Both the position numbers and the translations under genes were made by a program. DNA of 64,000 nt from Beijerinckiaceae bacterium (GTDB taxonomy: Bacteria > Pseudomonadota > Alphaproteobacteria > Rhizobiales > Beijerinckiaceae). Of this stretch, positions 1 through 8,160 are shown piece after piece. The stretch lies in contig CANGJJ010000008.1 in the NCBI GenBank assembly GCA_947454485.1, positions 1 through 64,000 of the forward strand. The letters are read 5' to 3'. The notes below the pieces were generated by a model that saw nothing but the letters and a program-made list of their open reading frames with translations, was not told where the DNA came from and searched no databases. How positions within the stretch are numbered: the stretch's first letter is position 1; the number at the start of each line of letters is the position of its first letter.

Positions 1-152
1 ACCCGTCACAGCCAAGTCTCGATCCCCTCATCCGTCCGCGTCGCGGCCACCGTCTCCCAACGGGAGAAGGCATGCGCGCACAAGGCTTCGGTCATTGAGA
101 AAGAAGCCGCTGCCCGATTGCGTCTGCTCAGCCGCCGTCGTAACACTCCCCC

Positions 153-668
153 ATGCCGTTCTACTTTGCCTATGGATCCAATATGGATGTCGCTGCCATG
201 GCGCAGCGTTGCCCGCGCTCGCGGGTGATTGGGCCGGCGCGATTGGCGCGCCACCGCTTCACCATCATGAAAGAGGGCTTTGCCACGGTGGTGCGTGATC
301 CTCAGGCCATGGTGCATGGGCTGTTGTTTGATCTGGCGCTCGCCGATATTCCCGCCCTCGACCGCTATGAGAATGTGGCGGGTGGCCTCTATCAAAAAGT
401 CACGCAGCCGGTGCTGCGCGCCAGCGGTGGTCCGGCGCGCGCGCTTGTTTATGTCGGGCGCTCGGCAGAGACGCGCGGTGCGCCCATTCGCCCGGGCTAT
501 ATGGAAGGGGTTGTGGCCGCGGCTGAGGCGCTCGGCTGTCCGCGTGACTATCTGACTTATCTGCGCAGCTTTGTGCCAGGCCTTGCGCAGGCAGATGCAG
601 GCGCGCAGCCGCAGCGTCGTGCGATCAAATATACAGGCAAGCCGCTCTTTGGTGATGCCGATGAGTGA
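153..668 (+). CDS. gamma-glutamylcyclotransferase-like (AIG2/GGCT fold) protein
   Basis: The 171-residue protein opens with the FAYGSNMD signature that binds the gamma-glutamyl group in the AIG2/GGCT family, and its length suits a single-domain member. The central LDRYENV stretch resembles the family region that carries the catalytic glutamate. Members cyclise gamma-glutamyl amines or peptides to 5-oxoproline in the cytoplasm; the substrate here cannot be read from sequence. The 3' end overlaps the acylphosphatase gene by 8 bases, so the two are probably co-transcribed. The start chosen is the ATG directly before the YGSN motif; the upstream 150 bases hold nothing I can support as a gene, and no clear Shine-Dalgarno sequence is visible. 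Confidence 0.82.
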   Translation: MPFYFAYGSNMDVAAMAQRCPRSRVIGPARLARHRFTIMKEGFATVVRDPQAMVHGLLFDLALADIPALDRYENVAGGLYQKVTQPVLRASGGPARALVYVGRSAETRGAPIRPGYMEGVVAAAEALGCPRDYLTYLRSFVPGLAQADAGAQPQRRAIKYTGKPLFGDADE

Positions 669-942
669 GCGCCGGCATGTTCGCATTTTTGTTGCGGGCC
701 GTGTGCAGGGTGTCGGCTTTCGCAACTTCGTTGCACATGAAGCCTCGCAGCGTCCGCTCGATGGTCATGTGCGCAATCTTGCCGATGGTCGCGTTGAGGC
801 TGTGTTTGGTGGCACGCCCGATGATGTGGCGGCGCTATGCGAAGCCTGTGCACGCGGGCCCTACCAAGCGCGCGTTGATGCGATGCAAGTTGTCGAGGCT
901 GATGCCATTGCGCCGGGCAGTGGCTTTGTCGTGTTGCGCTAG
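661..942 (+). CDS. acyP: acylphosphatase
   Basis: Acylphosphatases hydrolyse carboxyl-phosphate bonds in small acyl phosphates. The protein (about 93 residues) has the family core: [13 protein letters not shown] near the N-terminus, with the phosphate-binding loop and catalytic arginine, followed by the [15 protein letters not shown] segment containing the catalytic asparagine. Two in-frame starts exist, ATG at 655 and ATG at 661; both overlap the stop of the upstream cyclotransferase-like gene, which suggests translational coupling. The 3' end overlaps the convergent lipB gene by 4 bases. Length and motifs are ordinary for the family. Confidence 0.9.
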   Translation: MSERRHVRIFVAGRVQGVGFRNFVAHEASQRPLDGHVRNLADGRVEAVFGGTPDDVAALCEACARGPYQARVDAMQVVEADAIAPGSGFVVLR

Positions 943-1625
943 TCGGTGGTGTCACCAAACTGCGCTTCGAAAGCCTGACGCAAAGCAATATCAACATCGG
1001 GCATGGTGACAGGTAGGCCAAGATCAACAAGGCTTGTGACGCCGTAATGTTGCTCGGCAATGCCGCAAGGCACGATGCCGCGAAAATGCGACAGGTCAGG
1101 TTCGACATTCAGCGAAATGCCGTGGAATGTGACCCAGCGGCGTACGCGTATTCCCAAAGCTGCAATTTTGTCTTCAGCCATCTTGCCATCAAGACCACGC
1201 GGCTTGTCGGGACGTTGCACCCAAACACCCACGCGCCCCTCGCGGCGCTCACCCGTCACATTGAAAGCAGCGAGTGTGTTGATGATCCAGGCTTCGAGCG
1301 CGCAGACAAAGGCGCGCACATCCTGCTTGCGGCGGCGCAGATCGAGCATGACATAAGCGATGCGCTGGCCGGGGCCGTGATAAGTATATTGGCCGCCACG
1401 TCCCACCTCATGTACCGGGAATCGGTTGTCGAGCAGATCGCCGGCCTTGGCCGAGGTGCCAGCGGTGTAAAGCGGGGGATGTTCGAGGAGCCAGATGAGT
1501 TCGGGGGCCTCGCCCGCCGCAATGGCCTCAGCCCGCGCCTCCATCGCTGCCAGGGCCTCCTGATAGGGGACGAGGCCGGACGCAATGCGCCATTCCACCG
1601 GATTTCCGGGGGTCATGGGGAACAT
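939..1625 (-). CDS. lipB: lipoyl(octanoyl) transferase LipB
   Basis: LipB moves the octanoyl group from acyl carrier protein to the lipoyl domains of 2-oxoacid dehydrogenases and the glycine cleavage H protein, the first step of endogenous lipoate synthesis. Visible family marks are [28 protein letters not shown], the EDKIAALGI segment with the conserved lysine, TFHGISLNV, and PCGI with the catalytic cysteine. I chose the ATG at 1625 (228 residues) over a TTG at 1667: an AGG-containing ribosome site lies about 8 bases upstream and the usual N-terminus of the family begins here. It converges on the acylphosphatase gene with a 4-base overlap. Confidence 0.93.
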   Translation of the reverse strand: MFPMTPGNPVEWRIASGLVPYQEALAAMEARAEAIAAGEAPELIWLLEHPPLYTAGTSAKAGDLLDNRFPVHEVGRGGQYTYHGPGQRIAYVMLDLRRRKQDVRAFVCALEAWIINTLAAFNVTGERREGRVGVWVQRPDKPRGLDGKMAEDKIAALGIRVRRWVTFHGISLNVEPDLSHFRGIVPCGIAEQHYGVTSLVDLGLPVTMPDVDIALRQAFEAQFGDTTD

Positions 1626-1802
1626 GGTCACGCCTGAGGCGCGCGGTGGGGTCGGGCAACTGTCCAAAGCAGGGTCTCTCGCTTGGTGACTTTCTACACC
1701 AGAAGCTATGAAAAACGGAAAAGCGTGACTGAAGCCTTGTCACGGCGGGGGTGATTTGTTAGTCACGCGCCTGCCGGTGATGGGCTTGCCCATCGTCCCT
1801 TT

Positions 1803-1889
1803 GCGGTCGTGGCGGAATTGGTAGACGCGCTAGCTTGAGGTGCTAGTTCTTTAACCGGAGTGGAGGTTCGAGTCCTCTCGACCGCACCA
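1803..1889 (+). tRNA. tRNA-Leu (anticodon GAG)
   Basis: An 87-nt cloverleaf of class II type. The 7-bp acceptor helix is GCGGTCG with CGACCGC, followed by an A discriminator and an encoded CCA. The D arm contains AATTGGTAGACGCGC. The anticodon arm is CTAGC-TTGAGGT-GCTAG with GAG at 1837-1839. A long variable arm follows, then the T arm GGAGG-TTCGAGT-CCTCT. The gene stands alone between lipB and a convergent oxidoreductase gene and has its own terminator directly downstream. Confidence 0.97.
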
Positions 1890-1891
1890 AT

Positions 1892-1925
1892 CGAAACGGC
1901 GCCCTAGCGGGCGCCGTTTCGTTTT
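1892..1925 (+). terminator. Rho-independent terminator of tRNA-Leu
   Basis: A perfect 13-bp stem (1892-1904 with 1909-1921), a 4-base loop and TTTT begin 3 bases after the tRNA CCA end. The mirrored AAA content means it may also work for the minus-strand direction, but the U-tract is best on the plus strand. Confidence 0.92.
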
Positions 1926-1937
1926 AGCGCGATCCCT

Positions 1938-2786
1938 TTATCTCTTGGCTTCTTTGAGGAAGGCGCTCAGCGCCGCACTCTCGCGCTGGTCGCCCGCATG
2001 GTCTGCCGCCATCCGCTCATAAAATTCCGCCGCTGCTTCAAACAATTTGGCTGCCGCCGGATCATCGCGCACGAAATCGGCAATCTCCCGCATCTCAGCC
2101 ACCCAGCGATAGGCCTTGGCATACATGCCCGGCGTCTGGCGCTGGAACCATGCGGTGAGGTCGGGCTGGCTTTCGGCCACTTCGCTGGCAAGGCCGCGAT
2201 CAGCGCCTGCGCGCGTGGCCGCCAGCATCATCATGGAGCTGAGCGCGGTGAGACCCTTGGTAATGCCCGCATAGGACATTTTGAGCGCCGAGGCGGCTCC
2301 CACAGGCCCATCCATGATGCGGATGTCGAGCCCATGGTCGCTCAGCACGCTCACATATTCAGCGGCGGGGCCTGAGCAATAAAAGGCGGGGCCCTCATAG
2401 CCAGCCTTGGGCGGGCCACCAATGATGCCGCCATCGGCAAAGGGGGCATCCGTCTGCGCGATCACTTCCGCAATGAGCGCGACGGTCTGCGGGCTCACCG
2501 CATTCATATCGGCAAAGACAGGCTTGCGGCTGGCAGCCTTGAGATGCGGGGCCATGCGCTGTGCAAAGGCCAGAGCCTCGCCAGGAGGCACGATGGAGAG
2601 GATGAGGTCAGCCTCCACCAGTGCGGCATCTGAGACGGCCTCCATGCCTGCCTCAGCCGCGCGGGCGGCGCTGGCGCTGCTGCGGCCCTCCACAGAGGTC
2701 ACAACGCGCGCGCCACCTTTGACAAGGGCCGCGCCTGTGCCTGCGCCCATTGCGCCTTGCGCCACGACTGCCACTGTTATGCTCAT
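1938..2786 (-). CDS. NAD(P)-binding 6-phosphogluconate dehydrogenase-like protein (DUF1932)
   Basis: The 282-residue protein has an N-terminal Rossmann domain, with a VVAQGAMGAGTG nucleotide-binding loop and the ILSIVPPGEA and FADMNAVSP strands of the 3-hydroxyisobutyrate/6-phosphogluconate dehydrogenase superfamily. An all-helical C-terminal domain of DUF1932 type follows, with LKMSYAGITKG at the position of the catalytic lysine in relatives. This supports an NAD(P)-dependent oxidoreductase acting on a hydroxy acid; the substrate is unknown. The start is the internal ATG before SITVAVV, seven codons downstream of the longest possible start. It is a single gene convergent with the tRNA and divergent from the DUF599 remnant. 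Confidence 0.82.
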   Translation of the reverse strand: MSITVAVVAQGAMGAGTGAALVKGGARVVTSVEGRSSASAARAAEAGMEAVSDAALVEADLILSIVPPGEALAFAQRMAPHLKAASRKPVFADMNAVSPQTVALIAEVIAQTDAPFADGGIIGGPPKAGYEGPAFYCSGPAAEYVSVLSDHGLDIRIMDGPVGAASALKMSYAGITKGLTALSSMMMLAATRAGADRGLASEVAESQPDLTAWFQRQTPGMYAKAYRWVAEMREIADFVRDDPAAAKLFEAAAEFYERMAADHAGDQRESAALSAFLKEAKR

Positions 2787-2907
2787 CTGCAATCCCCCTG
2801 AAGGCATTTAGCCTAGCAGGCTGTGGTCAGCGGCTCCAGTTGCCGCATAGGGGCAGGGGACGCATCTTGAGGGGACTCGAATCGTCCTTTGTGGCAAGTG
2901 AGGATCC

Positions 2908-3612
2908 ATGACCGCACTCTCCATCCTCGACCTGACCGCTTTGGGTCTCTTCCTTGCCAGCTGGGCTGCTTATTCGAGCGCCGTGCGTCATGGCTTTATG
3001 GGCCAGCGTGGCCTCAATGATGCGATGAATGACTAACGCTTCTTGTGGATGCAGGAGATGTCAATGCGCGAGGCGCGCATGGTCGATTCCTCCATCATGG
3101 GTAGCCTGCAAAATGGCGCGGCTTTTTTCACCTCCACTTCGCTGATTGCGGTGGGCGGTGCCATCACCTTGCTGCGCGCCACCGATGACATGTTGCGCAT
3201 CTTTGCTGATCTGCCGCTGGGTCTCGTTGTGGATCGCACTTTATGGGAAGTGAAGGGTCTCGGCCTGTTGCTGATCTTTGGCTATGCCTTTTTCAAATTT
3301 GCCTGGGCCTATCGCCTGTTCAATTTCGCCGCCATTCTGGTTGGTGCAACGCCTGCGCGCATGACGGATGATATTCCCGCGCGTGAGGCCATGGTGCGCC
3401 GTGCAGCGCGGATGAATATGGTGGCAGGTAGTCACTTCACACGCGGCCAGCGCGCCTTCTTCTTCGCGCTGGCTTATCTGGGTTGGTTTCTGGGTCCGTG
3501 GGTTTTTATGGTCGCGACTTTGGCGGTCATCTATGTCATGTGGGCGCGACAGTTCCGATCCGATGCGCGTCGCGCTTTGGAAGATGATGGTGAGATGGGC
3601 CAAAAGACATGA
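2908..3612 (+). pseudogene. DUF599 membrane protein gene interrupted by an in-frame TAA
   Basis: The ATG at 2908 opens a frame that reads MTALSILDLTALGLFLASW, a first membrane segment, then GLNDAMND, then TAA at 3034-3036. After the stop the same frame continues with RFLWMQEMSMREARMVDSSI and three more hydrophobic segments to TGA at 3610-3612. In the DUF599 family the first helix is followed without a break by an aromatic-rich stretch and WM.EM..RE.R.VD, so the two parts belong to one gene and TAA most simply replaces a tyrosine codon. No other lesion is visible. A truncated product could start at ATG 3049 or 3061 but would lack helix 1. The 3' end overlaps the DUF3253 start in ATGA. Confidence 0.75.
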
Positions 3613-3911
3613 GCGAGCAGCAACAGGACAAGGCCCCAAAAGCGGATCGCAAGCCGCTTGAAGATGTGATTTTGGCTCTGTGCCATGAGCGCGGTGCAGA
3701 TAAATCCATCTGCCCGACCGATGCAGCCAAAGCCTTTGCTGCCGCGCGCGGCGAAGATGATTTGGCATGGCGGCGCTGGCTCTCGCAGGTCCGTGCAGCC
3801 GCCATTGGTCTGGCCCGTCAGGGCAGGCTCGTCATCTATCGCAAAGGCAAGCCTGCCGACCCCGATGATTTTCGCGGTGTCTATCGGCTTGGCCTGCCGC
3901 GTAGCGAATAA
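3609..3911 (+). CDS. DUF3253 domain protein
   Basis: A 100-residue cytoplasmic protein of the DUF3253 type: a small winged-helix-like domain with ICPTDAAKAFA, WRRWLSQVRAAAIGLARQG and LVIYRKGKPADPDDFRGVYRLGL. No biochemical function is established for the family that I know of. The start overlaps the end of the DUF599 frame (ATGA), so it was probably translated by coupling with that gene; the stop in DUF599 may therefore affect its expression. It abuts the convergent aldo/keto reductase gene with no spacer. Confidence 0.82.
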   Translation: MSEQQQDKAPKADRKPLEDVILALCHERGADKSICPTDAAKAFAAARGEDDLAWRRWLSQVRAAAIGLARQGRLVIYRKGKPADPDDFRGVYRLGLPRSE

Positions 3912-4766
3912 TCAGCGATCCCACTGCGGCGCGAAGGATGGATTGACCATCCGCCCATCTGCACGCGCCATGCCATGCAAGGCGCGCATCTCCTCATCGC
4001 TCAGCGTAAAGCCGAAGACATCGAGATTTTGCAGCTGATGCGCTTTGCTCGATGATTTGGGGATCGCCGCTACATCTGGTTGCTGCAGATGCCAGCGCAT
4101 GATGACCTGCACAGGCGCAACACCATGCGCCTTGGCAATGCGGGTGATGGTGGGATCTTGCATCAACTGACCTTTGCCGATCGGGCAATAAGACACGAAG
4201 GTGATGCCATGTTGGTGGCAGGCCTCGATCAGTTTGGCTTGCGACAAGAGCGGATGATATTCGCACTGATTGGTGGCGAGCCTCTCACCATGATCAGCGG
4301 CCAGACGCACGGCGTCATGGAGCAATGCAACGGGGAAATTCGCGACACCGATATTGCGCGCCAGCCCCTTCTTCTTCACCTCGCACAGAGCCTTGATGGA
4401 TTGCGCGAGAGGAATGGCGGGATTGGGCCAATGGATGAGCAGCAAATCGACAGCCTCGACCTGCAAGCGCTTCACACTGTCAGCCGCTGAGGCTTGCAAA
4501 GTGCCAGCACCAATATCGCTGGGCAGGACTTTGGTGGTGACGAACACCTCGTCACGCTTGAGGCCACTGGCGCGCAGCCCTTCGCCGACCTCGCGCTCAT
4601 TGTCATACATGACGGCTGTGTCGAGATGGCGATAGCCAAGGCTCAGGCCATCAGCGACAGCGCGCGCACAGTCCGCACCGCGCATCTGCCATGTGCCAAG
4701 GCCAATGGCGGGGATCTGCGCGCCATTGGCGCTGCGACGGGGTGTGAGGGCGGCCAGATCGGTCAT
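3912..4766 (-). CDS. aldo/keto reductase (2,5-diketo-D-gluconate reductase-like)
   Basis: The 284-residue protein carries the full catalytic tetrad of the aldo/keto reductase superfamily: D49 and Y54 in HLDTAVMYDNEREVG, K79 in TTKVLP and H112 in LLIHWP. The C-terminal part includes VSYCPIGKG and the IPKSSSKAHQLQN segment that binds NADPH. Such enzymes reduce aldehydes and keto sugars with NADPH in the cytoplasm; the substrate here is not determined. It lies 11 bases downstream of the glutathione transferase gene on the same strand, so the two probably share a transcript, which would fit a role in carbonyl detoxification (inference). Confidence 0.9.
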   Translation of the reverse strand: MTDLAALTPRRSANGAQIPAIGLGTWQMRGADCARAVADGLSLGYRHLDTAVMYDNEREVGEGLRASGLKRDEVFVTTKVLPSDIGAGTLQASAADSVKRLQVEAVDLLLIHWPNPAIPLAQSIKALCEVKKKGLARNIGVANFPVALLHDAVRLAADHGERLATNQCEYHPLLSQAKLIEACHQHGITFVSYCPIGKGQLMQDPTITRIAKAHGVAPVQVIMRWHLQQPDVAAIPKSSSKAHQLQNLDVFGFTLSDEEMRALHGMARADGRMVNPSFAPQWDR

Positions 4767-4777
4767 GGGTCTGCTCG

Positions 4778-5395
4778 TCAGGACAGAGGAAGAAGGAGAA
4801 TGTCTTTCGCCCCATCGCGTTGCAGCACAGCTTCATACCAGCGCTGCACATGGGCGCGGGCTTTGCGCTCCATCGGCAGATGCAAATAGCGATGAACGCC
4901 CGGCGCGAGTGCGCAATCAGCTATGGTGAAGTGATCGCCGCCCAGCCATTTGGTTTGGCCCATGCGCGCATCCAGAATATCCATGGCGCGTTCGGTGCGC
5001 TCGCAAGCGGCAGCGAATTCTTTCTCACCAATCGTGCCGGGACTGCGCACGAGATTCCAGAAGACGGTGGTGAGGGAGGGATTGTGGACGGTTTGCTGCC
5101 AATCCATCCAGCGCTCAGCCTCAGCGCGCTGGCGTGCTTCAAGCGGCCACAGACTGCCCGCTGCGTGTTGTGAGGCGAGATAGCGCACAATGACATTGGA
5201 TTCCCACAACGTGAAATCGCCATCCTGCAAAGTTGGCACATTCGAATTGGGATTCATCGCCATATAATCGTCGGTCTTGACGACACCAAATTGCATGCCC
5301 GCATCATGGCGCACGAAGGGCAGGCGCAGCTCGTTCAGGCACATCAGCACCTTTTGCACATTCAGCGAATTGGTGCGGCCCCATAATGTCAGCAT
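4778..5395 (-). CDS. glutathione S-transferase family protein
   Basis: The 205-residue protein begins MLTLWGRTNSLNVQKVLMCL, a thioredoxin-fold N-terminal domain. SNVPTLQDGDFTLWESNVIVRYL is the usual glutathione gamma-glutamyl binding region with the cis-proline and the ES pair. The helical C-terminal domain contains HFTIADCALAPGVHRY. It probably conjugates or isomerises small electrophiles with glutathione. The start at 5395 is supported by GGAGG six bases upstream; a longer frame to 5443 lacks this. It is followed after 11 bases by the aldo/keto reductase. Confidence 0.9.
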   Translation of the reverse strand: MLTLWGRTNSLNVQKVLMCLNELRLPFVRHDAGMQFGVVKTDDYMAMNPNSNVPTLQDGDFTLWESNVIVRYLASQHAAGSLWPLEARQRAEAERWMDWQQTVHNPSLTTVFWNLVRSPGTIGEKEFAAACERTERAMDILDARMGQTKWLGGDHFTIADCALAPGVHRYLHLPMERKARAHVQRWYEAVLQRDGAKDILLLPLS

Positions 5396-5414
5396 CGTTT
5401 CCTCCGAGATCTTG

Positions 5415-5813
5415 TTAGTCTTGGCCGCGCAGTCGGCGCCCATAGCGCGTCAGATTGGCGGGCAGGGCATTGGCATCAGCGGCCCAAGCGAGCAGATCAG
5501 TTTCCCCGACGCTCGCGCCCGCTTGAAACTCAGGCCCGTCCTGACGGTCGAGTGCGAGACGAAAGATTGGCGCGCCTTGTGCAATCGCGCCTGCGAGCTT
5601 GCCAAAGCCCGCGCGCATCATCTGCATGCCTTGTGTATATTGGTCGAGCTGCGCATAGCGCGCCATGGCTTCGAACAGGCCAAAGCAATAGCCAAAGACC
5701 CAATCGTCTTCGGTCACATCCTCACGAGTCAGATTGCCCGCTTCCAGCTGCACACCCAGCAGGGAGGATCCGATATTGGCCAGCGTGTCGATACGGTCGA
5801 GATTGTCAGTCAT
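5415..5813 (-). CDS. hypothetical protein
   Basis: I do not recognise this 132-residue protein. It is acidic in the N-terminal half (NLTREDVTEDDWVFGYCFGLFEAM), has a methionine- and glycine-rich centre (YTQGMQMMRAGFGKL) and no signal peptide or membrane segment. It sits 19 bases upstream of the glutathione transferase gene on the same strand and just downstream of the GH25 lipoprotein gene, so it may belong to a short minus-strand operon. Codon use matches its neighbours and the frame is not the shadow of another gene. Confidence 0.7.
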   Translation of the reverse strand: MTDNLDRIDTLANIGSSLLGVQLEAGNLTREDVTEDDWVFGYCFGLFEAMARYAQLDQYTQGMQMMRAGFGKLAGAIAQGAPIFRLALDRQDGPEFQAGASVGETDLLAWAADANALPANLTRYGRRLRGQD

Positions 5814-5834
5814 ATACCAACACTAACACGCAGA

Positions 5835-6617
5835 TTATCTGCCAACAAAGGCCAGCCATTGTTCGTGGTCGCCCGCAAAAGCGTTCTTGTCCACATTGCC
5901 GCGAATGCCGGCCACCTGCGCATCAGACTGATATTGCCAGAAATGCCAGATCCGTTTGCCATAGCGCACCTGCGGCGAATGTTTGGTGGAGCGCACCCAA
6001 ATTGGATAGTCCTCCAATTCGCTGGGATGCAGGATGTGCTCGTAGAAGTCGACGGTGGTGTAGATCACCGGGCGCTTGCCGTAGTGAGCCTCCATCGCAT
6101 TCAGCATCTGGCGGATCTCGGGGATCACGCTGCCGCGTTCCAGACGGCGCTTGCAGCTTTTGGACTCAGGCGTCGCCTCGACATCCAGAACGGGCGGCAA
6201 AGCGTCCGGATCATTGGGCACGGTTCGGAAGAAATTGGCCATCTCTTCGCGCCACGGGCGGCACCAATAAACGAAGTGATAGGCGCCACGCTTCAGGCCA
6301 ACCGATTTCGCGCCCGCCCAATTCTGCGCAAAACGTGCATCCACATGGTCACCGCCTTCGGTCGCCTTGAGATAGGCAAAGCGCACGCCGCTGCTGCGCA
6401 CAGCCTGCCAGTCAATGTCGCCCTGATGATTGGACACATCAATCCCGTGAATGGGGAAGTCATGGGGATAGGGGCCAGTGAATTCACTCTTGGCCGGACG
6501 GATCGAGCCCGTTCGATCTGCGAAAGGCACGGCGGTCCCGCAAGCCGAGAGGCTGAGGGCGAGGCACAGGGCCAGCACAGGATTGCGGAGGCGGAGGAAA
6601 TTGCGCTGCTTCATCAT
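5835..6617 (-). CDS. glycoside hydrolase family 25 (lysozyme-like) lipoprotein
   Basis: GH25 enzymes cleave the beta-1,4 bond between N-acetylmuramate and N-acetylglucosamine. The mature domain shows the family blocks GIDVSNHQGDIDW, FAYLKATEGG, AYHFVYWC, PPVLDVEATPE with the DxE catalytic pair, PVIYTTVDFYEHIL and IWHFWQYQSDAQVAGI. The N-terminus is a lipoprotein signal: a basic start, a hydrophobic stretch and the lipobox LSLSAC with the modified cysteine at residue 26. The 260-residue length is normal. Two adjacent ATG codons (6617 and 6614) are possible starts. A role in wall remodelling on the periplasmic side of the envelope is likely. Confidence 0.9.
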   Translation of the reverse strand: MMKQRNFLRLRNPVLALCLALSLSACGTAVPFADRTGSIRPAKSEFTGPYPHDFPIHGIDVSNHQGDIDWQAVRSSGVRFAYLKATEGGDHVDARFAQNWAGAKSVGLKRGAYHFVYWCRPWREEMANFFRTVPNDPDALPPVLDVEATPESKSCKRRLERGSVIPEIRQMLNAMEAHYGKRPVIYTTVDFYEHILHPSELEDYPIWVRSTKHSPQVRYGKRIWHFWQYQSDAQVAGIRGNVDKNAFAGDHEQWLAFVGR

Positions 6618-6660
6618 GGATGTGACGTAATCCACGAGGGGGTAACGATCAGTTAACAGG

Positions 6661-8070
6661 TCAGTAGAGGCCAAACCAAAGTGTGGCGATTCCCAAGAAG
6701 GCGAAATTGCCGACCACATCGGTCACGGTCGTGACAAAGGCACCCGAGGAGACGGCAGGGTCATAGCCGAGCTTGTCGAGGGTGAGGGGGATGAGAATGC
6801 CCCCCAAGGCGCCGCAGACCAGATTGGCGACCATGGCAAGGCCGATGACGATGCCGATTCCCGTGCTGGCAAACCAGATGCCTGCGCCAATGCCAGTCAG
6901 AATGCCAAAGGCCACGCCATTGAGCAGGCCGACGGAGACTTCGCGGATGGCAACGCGCGAGGCATTGTTGGCGGAGAGTTCGCGTGTGGCGAGGGCGCGC
7001 ACGGCCACCGTCATGGTCTGGGTGGCCGCATTGCCGCCTTGCGAGGCAACGATGGGCACGAGGACGGCCAGAGCCACCATCTTTTCGACCTGTCCTTCGA
7101 ACATGCCAATCACGGAGGAGGCGAGGAAGGCGGTGACGAGATTGACGAAGAGCCAGGTGAAGCGGCTGCGCGTAATCCACAGGACGGTGGAGGAGAGATC
7201 TTCGCCCGCGCTCACGCCGCCGAGCGCTTTGATATCCTCTTCGGCCTCTTCCTCGATGACGTCCACGATGTCGTCAATCGTGATGACGCCCACAAGGCGA
7301 CCATCATCATCCACAACGGGTGCCGACACGAGATTGTAGCGTTCGAAGACGCGCGCGACCTCTTCCTGATCTTCTTCGACATGGACGGAGTGACGCTCTT
7401 GCATCAACTCCACAAGCTGTGCCGAGCGACGCGCCCGCACCAGCTTGTCGAGAAAAACATTGCCTTCGAGGTGATGGGTTGGATCGACGATGAAGACTTC
7501 GAAGAAGCTGTCGGGCAGATCATCATCCACCGCCTCGTGAATATGGTCGAGCATCTGCCCAACCGTCCAGAAGGGCGGCGCGGTGAGCACGGTCGTCTGC
7601 ATGAGACGGCCAGCAGAGCGTTCGGGATAGTCGAGTGACCGGCGCAGATTGGCGCGGTCCATTGGCGACATGGCCTCGAGAATCTCGGCCTGATCTTCCT
7701 TGTCGAGGTCTTCGAGAATGGCGACGGCGTCATCACTCTCAAGCTCGCTCATACCCTCGACGACGGTCTCGGTGGGGAGTTCGTCGAGAATCTCCTCACG
7801 GACCTTGTCATCGACTTCCGTCAAGGCCGCGAAGTCGAATTCTCGCCCCATCAGTTCGATAAGACGAGGACGGTCATCGTGATCGAGCGCTTCAAGCAGG
7901 CCACCCAGATCCGCCTCATGCAGATCGCCCGCAAGCTCGAGAACGCGCGCCGTATCGCGCGCTGTGATGGCTTGTGTGACCAGTTCGACGAAGGCGAGGT
8001 TGAGATCGCCGTCTTCATCGCGCAGGCTGCGGGGATCGGACGTCGGATTTGTGGAGGCGACCTCTGCCAT
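6661..8070 (-). CDS. mgtE: magnesium transporter MgtE
   Basis: The 469-residue protein has the MgtE layout: an acidic N-terminal helical domain (roughly residues 35-135, with repeated LEALDHDD and LEDLDKEDQAEILEAM units), a CBS pair (about 140-265, including LVGVITIDDIVDVI), a connecting helix, and a C-terminal membrane domain of about five helices. The pore-region signature VPIVASQGGNAATQT and the later PLTLDKLGYDPAVSSGAFVTTVTD are present. It is a channel-like Mg2+ importer of the inner membrane gated by intracellular Mg2+ at the cytoplasmic domains. It is divergent from the deacetylase gene; no M-box-type leader is visible in the 90-base gap. Confidence 0.95.
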   Translation of the reverse strand: MAEVASTNPTSDPRSLRDEDGDLNLAFVELVTQAITARDTARVLELAGDLHEADLGGLLEALDHDDRPRLIELMGREFDFAALTEVDDKVREEILDELPTETVVEGMSELESDDAVAILEDLDKEDQAEILEAMSPMDRANLRRSLDYPERSAGRLMQTTVLTAPPFWTVGQMLDHIHEAVDDDLPDSFFEVFIVDPTHHLEGNVFLDKLVRARRSAQLVELMQERHSVHVEEDQEEVARVFERYNLVSAPVVDDDGRLVGVITIDDIVDVIEEEAEEDIKALGGVSAGEDLSSTVLWITRSRFTWLFVNLVTAFLASSVIGMFEGQVEKMVALAVLVPIVASQGGNAATQTMTVAVRALATRELSANNASRVAIREVSVGLLNGVAFGILTGIGAGIWFASTGIGIVIGLAMVANLVCGALGGILIPLTLDKLGYDPAVSSGAFVTTVTDVVGNFAFLGIATLWFGLY

Positions 8071-8160
8071 GGCGCACCGATCAGGTTTCGAGGGTTTTGT
8101 GGTACTTACGGGCGAAGCTTCGCCGAGGCAATCGCCAGCTGAGGCAAAAGGTGGGTTTTC

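Noticed and set aside
6-96. Short minus-strand reading frame ending near the left edge (about 29 residues)
   Set aside because: Too short, no homology visible, and no clear ribosome site; left unannotated.
939-1667. Longer lipB start at TTG 1667
   Set aside because: The added 14 residues are not family-like; ATG 1625 has a better ribosome site.
5277-6656. Plus-strand frame of 459 residues across the GST, hypothetical and GH25 genes
   Set aside because: It spans three minus-strand genes and shows no family features.
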